A stretch of DNA of 64,000 nt from Himantopus leucocephalus (Eukaryota > Chordata > Aves > Charadriiformes > Recurvirostridae), in NCBI GenBank assembly GCA_003993805.1, contig RSEF01000002.1:76805772-76869771 (forward strand), in the 5' to 3' direction. Each line of letters opens with the position of its first letter. Position 1 is the stretch's first letter. A program made the position numbers and the translations under genes. Positions 59,201-64,000 of the stretch are shown here, in pieces. Under the pieces are notes generated by a model. That model worked only from the letters and a program-made list of their open reading frames with translations, did not search any database and was not told the origin of the DNA.

Positions 59201-62200
59201 ACCATTATAATCTGAGCTAGAGGGCTATGACTCAGTTACTAATAGCAGCAGACAAACCTCCACTACAGATGAGCCATCAGCCTTAAACGAGACCCACAGT
59301 CACTTATGAGTAGGTATCAACAACACCTTAAAGCTTCCCAAATATTAATCATGGCCTGTAGATGCTTCTTGACCTCACAGTGCTCCCACACGCACTCTGT
59401 CTTCTGAAACTATGACTTCAATATGATCTACTAAACTATTCCACAGTTTAAAGTCCCAGAGTTTCTAGAGCGTATCAGTCTGCCTTGAACCCAACTTTTA
59501 AAATGGACGCCTTGATTTCCACAGGATCTGACAAGCTCAAAACAGAAAATGTGATTGCATGCATTAGCCAATACAATATGAAAAATGCAACTGTTCCAAG
59601 CAAGCAAATATATTTACATATAAAATAAAAAATGAGATAACCCTGAGAATGCATTTAATCTCTCAGCAGATAAATGCTGTAGAGTAAAAAATTAGTTCTG
59701 TTAATACAGAAAGCTACCCATGCACTAATTGACAGCCATGCAACAGCAGCGCAAGCACGAATGCCTTTGGGATCAGGCTAGAGAATGTCAAAGGGATTTT
59801 AAAAGAGTTCAGGGGTACAAGAGGAAAGCACTTCTAAGATCTTTTCGCAGCAAGCACTACCCAACTGGATATTACGTGAGAAATAGCAAAGCATCTACAA
59901 GTGAGCACACCTGTGGAAGTAAATCTTTGTAGGAAGAGAGTAAGCCCAGGTTAAAAAGCTTAACTAAGGAAGCTGATACACCAAGACCACCGTTTGGGAC
60001 TACAGGTAATTTTAGTTTTCATTTGACTTTCTTTCCGTACTCCACTTGTTTCATTACACCTCAGTTTGTTAAAGACTGCTGCAGGAACTACCTTGAGCAT
60101 TACCAAGATAATAAAAATCTAGTTTCTAAGGGTAATGATTGAAGGAGCAGTCTAACCCTGAGCCCACTCAAACACCTAATTCACAACCAAGGTTTTAATT
60201 TTTTTTTGGCTTATAATCAAACTAGTAATCAAATAAAAAGAAATAATAGTAATAGTGACTATTGCTTTGGAGTTCTAAGCTTTTGGCTTTTTATACTATG
60301 ACCTTATCATACCTCCCTCACCTCCTTGGTCTTCAAGTTCTGGCTCCCAAACCCATCCGAAGCACCACTGAGCTCTTCCTCTCCCACCTTTCCATCCATC
60401 CATTCCTACTCACTTACTCGACCTGTAAACGCAACCTGCCAGTGATCCAAAACTGTTTCCTGCCTCATTCCAGTAACATTGGGGCACCCTAAGTAATCAG
60501 TAAACCAAACAGTAAACTTTAAGATGGCATTTGTGCCTATCAAATGCAAAGTAAAGATGAAAGCATTCACTATGCCAACAAGTTAGACCACTGAGTACTG
60601 TTCTGCTGATGATACGATTTATTACTACTTATGTTTTATTGAACGGGTTGGGGCAGTACCAAACTTGTGTGGATACCCCCTCATTCATGCATGTAATACA
60701 GGGTGTTTGAAGGGGGGAAAAAAAAAAAATTATGCTTGCCCTTTCTCCTCTATGCATTATGATTGATTCCAATCCCCGATTAATTTTCTGCTTTGAGCAA
60801 TGCAGAGATCAGATGCTATTATCAAAGACAGTCATAAAAATACTAAATATTAAAATAGCTGAAGCGTTTTTTGAAACGTCCGCTTGAGGGTCTAAAAACA
60901 TATTTAGGTTACTTGTAATAAAGAGAAGGTTGTTGACATTAACACATGTCTACCCAGAGATAGACTGTGAACTAACACTGCGTGAACCAGAAAGCGCTGA
61001 CCTGATGACACGTTTCCTAAGTAAAGATAAAACTGACCTTTGAAATGCCAAACTGGAGACACGTATGGTACAACTTCCTACAACTGGCTAGACAACAAAA
61101 GACTTCCGAGTTGTCAGACACTGCTGATAAATAAATCCTCTGGAGTTGTGATAACTATTATCTGATTTAGGTATTAGAGTGAGTTCTAATACCATCAGTT
61201 AGAAGTGTACATGAATAGACACAATTCTCAAGCTACAACAAGACTAGGATACAGTCTGACCAAGGAATCACAGCAAGATTTCTTTTTAGAGATACAAGGA
61301 TTCTGTGGTCATGCTGTTCCCATCCCTCAAGTAATATAAATGAAGCCTGTCTTACGTCTTCAAAATTTTCAGGTGAGAAAGATTTTTTCCCTATCCTATT
61401 ATTTCCCTTTTTAAAATACACCCTGCTTTAAATAGGCAATTTACCAGTTTGCTGACCACTTAATTTTGCAGTTTGAGAAGAATACAGGTGTTCCAACTTT
61501 TAATGAAAAATGAAGGATAAAATGTTTTTGGAGCTTAATTCCTGGAGCTTAATAGTCTTCAGCAAAGCATAGACAGAAATGCCACAATGTATTGCAGGAA
61601 GGGGTTTGACAGGTAAAGCCAAATAAAAGTTGGGAGAGATATGGGTGACAGTCTAGTAAACAACTACTGGTAGGCTTAACAGAAAACACTGTAAAGCAGA
61701 ACTGTGAGTGACGGCAAGATGTGCAAAGCTAGAAGCAGCATAAGAAATAAAATAGTTAAGTTGCAGATGAACTTCTACTGCATGCTTGCTTGCACGTGTG
61801 AAGCCTAGAGTCTGCTGAGACCAGTGAACAAGAAACCCGATTCAAAATTAGCAGCCGAAAATCCTGCATGCAAGAAGTGTGTGGAAGCACAAGAAGATAC
61901 CTAACAAAGTCTACATGCAAGTACAACTCAGTATGTGGCAGGCAGGGACCAGAAAATGCAATGTCTCCCCAGGACATTTTCTACTGGGATTTCTATAATA
62001 GTCAGAAATTAAAGATAACCTGTTGGCAGAAACTACAGTAAGCTGGAGAAACAGTTCTTTCTCCTGTTCTCATCTTTTGCAACTGTTTCCAAGGACAGAG
62101 AGGGTACAACGTCCATTCCATTTCACCAGCTAGAATGATCCTTAATATTTATAATTCAGACACCAATGTAATACGTTAAAGAAATCTCACTGTTGTCAGA

Positions 62201-62802
62201 AGTGAGAAATGTAATGAAACCTGAATGTCTGAAAGTGAAATTGAAGAAAAACCTGAGGTTAAAATGAAGTTACACAAATGAAGGTATTTTGAAACATGCA
62301 GTGAAATTTGTGAAATTTTTCAAGCACCAATTTTTTTTTCCCCACAAAATTAATTGAAAGACTATGATAAGATAACCCCTGACTTCAAAATTTTAGTACG
62401 TGATTCTACTCGGTGAAGAATTATGTGTAGTAAATAAAATGCAAGAACTGCAGTCATGCAACACATGAATCGTTACACTTGCTGGTTGAACAGGTCATTT
62501 AAGGATGTTGAATTCAGCTCATCCTGATAAAAGTGTGATTGTTGATACAGAACATAGTTAATATCTCTTTATTATAATGACAAAATATCAAATTACTAAT
62601 GTATGTTGCAAATATAGTTAGTTTGAATGAAAGATAGCACATTTTAACCGGAGTACTTAAAGAGTACTGTGTATAAGAACACTCTGGTGTTCCAAAAAAG
62701 TTTGTCCACAAAGGCACAACACACCAGCACAGAAACACAGCTGTTTCAGCAAGCACTGATTCCCTTTGTGCAGCCCTGTGTTTATGTGGTCTCCTCTTTT
62801 TT

Positions 62803-62902
62803 NNNNNNNNNNNNNNNNNNNNNNNNNNNNNNNNNNNNNNNNNNNNNNNNNNNNNNNNNNNNNNNNNNNNNNNNNNNNNNNNNNNNNNNNNNNNNNNNNN
62901 NN
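62803..62902. other. 100-N assembly gap
   Basis: Exactly 100 N after a short T run. Confidence 0.99.
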
Positions 62903-63631
62903 GGGGGAAGATCCAGACAAAAAAAAAGCAAAAAAAATATCACTTTGCTGCTGCAATTACTAGCACTTAAAGGTAAGTTCCCTTTTCAGTAGCTAAAGTT
63001 GGCACTCTTACCAATGCTGAACCCTCTGTACACTCTAAACTACAACCTGAGTAATGCTGCAAGAAAATGAAATACAATGGCATACAATGCAAGAATGTGC
63101 AGGCTGTAAGACATATAAGGCTTCAGCCCGTACCCTCTACTTCTACACCAGTAGCTAGATGAAAATAACTAGCGAGTGGAATATATCTGTGACTGTGCCA
63201 TGAACAGTTAAACAACTGGCATTTTGTAACAAAAAAAAAAAAAGCACAGTTGACAAGTCCTTTAGCAACTTTATTTGCCAATGCAGAACACTTTTTTTTT
63301 TTTTTGTAATATTATGGCACTTATTTCTTCTATGCAATAGAACTGCAAAAGCATCATTGTTTTCTTCCTGGTCACATACAAAGACTAACTGGCACATTAT
63401 ATCCCTCATCAAAATAGCAGAATTTGGCCTTACTAAAGCATAAAAAGACTGACAATTCCTAAACACAGGACATCAATAGTTTGAGATCTGTTGGGGTTCA
63501 AAATCATGTACATCTAGTAAGATAATTCTGAAGCCATTCATTTGAAGTGTTAGAAGAAATCTAAAGGGTTACAGAGATTTCAAACCAAACTATTTTGCAC
63601 ATTTCAGTCAAAAAGTAATTGCCTATTTCTC

Positions 63632-63660
63632 AAAAAAAAANAAAAAAAAAAAAAAAAAAA
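63632..63660. repeat. Poly-A tract with one N
   Basis: A run of 28 with N at 63641. Confidence 0.95.
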
Positions 63661-64000
63661 GATTTCTACTATATCCAAATGTTTTTAAGATGTAAATGCA
63701 CTTGTCATCTTTCATGTAAGCAGGGTGCTGGTGCCCCAAATTAAACAAAAGAAGAAAAGTTAGGGTTGACAAGTATGTCGCTGTGTAACTACAAATTAAA
63801 TATGCCTTTTGATATTTCAGTTTTAACTGTTGAGTACCTTTTCATCAGGCTATTGCCATTAGAAGTTTTTTATTCGATTTTTAAATTAGACAAATAATAG
63901 ATAAGAGATGTGACAAGTATATCAAAGCTGATTTAGCAGATCTGACGCACTTAATCTTTTACTGTAAGAGTGGCATTTGATATATTTCAAAGGTTTCAAA

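Larger units (their letters stand above)
44114..64000 (-). other. Long EXOC2 intron, runs out of the window
   Basis: At least 19.9 kb. I searched the minus strand for the next upstream EXOC2 block (...ADPIVGSLEPGIYAGYFDW... then LPPTG) and found nothing. Contents: a CR1 3' end at 46481, a CR1 fragment at 54993-55510, 100-N gaps at 46102 and 62803, a (TA)n at 50001-50020, and homopolymer runs with single N at 56201 and 63641. Open frames at 48860-49276 (minus, 138 codons) and 54025-54390 (minus, 121 codons) have no recognisable domain. Confidence 0.75.

Noticed and set aside
44114..64000. HUS1B-like intronless gene, found within EXOC2 in human
   Set aside because: I compared the larger frames with remembered HUS1 motifs and saw no match; the human gene is a mammalian retrocopy and not expected in a bird.
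1..64000. CRISPR arrays, tRNA, rRNA, snRNA, bacterial operons
   Set aside because: No pattern of any of these was visible on reading both strands; the window is vertebrate genomic DNA.

Overview
The window is vertebrate nuclear DNA, almost certainly from a bird. Reasons: split genes with canonical GT-AG introns, several CR1 LINE fragments (the dominant avian retrotransposon), and one solo LTR of an endogenous-retrovirus family that I recognise from neoavian genomes. I see no bacterial-style operons, CRISPR arrays, tRNA or rRNA genes.

Layout. (1) 1-14165, plus strand: IRF4 (interferon regulatory factor 4, a lymphoid and myeloid transcription factor). The window opens in intron 1. All eight coding exons are present (142-12472) and give an intact 446-residue protein, followed by a 3' UTR of about 1.7 kb ending near an AATAAA at 14141. 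(2) 14166-34199: about 20 kb with no gene I can support. It holds a CR1 reverse-transcriptase fragment, a 100-N gap, low-complexity tracts and a few candidate regulatory or structural motifs. Its right end must contain the EXOC2 3' UTR. (3) 34200-44113, minus strand: the last five coding exons of EXOC2 (Sec5, an exocyst subunit), encoding about 130 C-terminal residues. (4) 44114-64000: one very long EXOC2 intron, at least 19.9 kb, with CR1 pieces, two 100-N gaps and no further exon that I could find.

IRF4 and EXOC2 are convergent neighbours, the same order as on human 6p25.3, so this is conserved vertebrate synteny. The two genes have unrelated jobs: transcription control of immune-cell fate, and vesicle tethering. 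Nothing suggests a co-regulated cassette.

Most notable observations: the ERV LTR ends 21 bp upstream of the IRF4 exon 8 splice acceptor, and the remaining 21 bp have no branch-point adenine, so the branch site appears to be supplied by the LTR; the IRF4 3' UTR carries an 8-mer match for miR-125; the likely EXOC2 3' UTR contains a 19-bp near-perfect inverted repeat. I found no convincing new biological system. Exon calls rest on reading frame, splice sites and remembered family sequence, with no database search.
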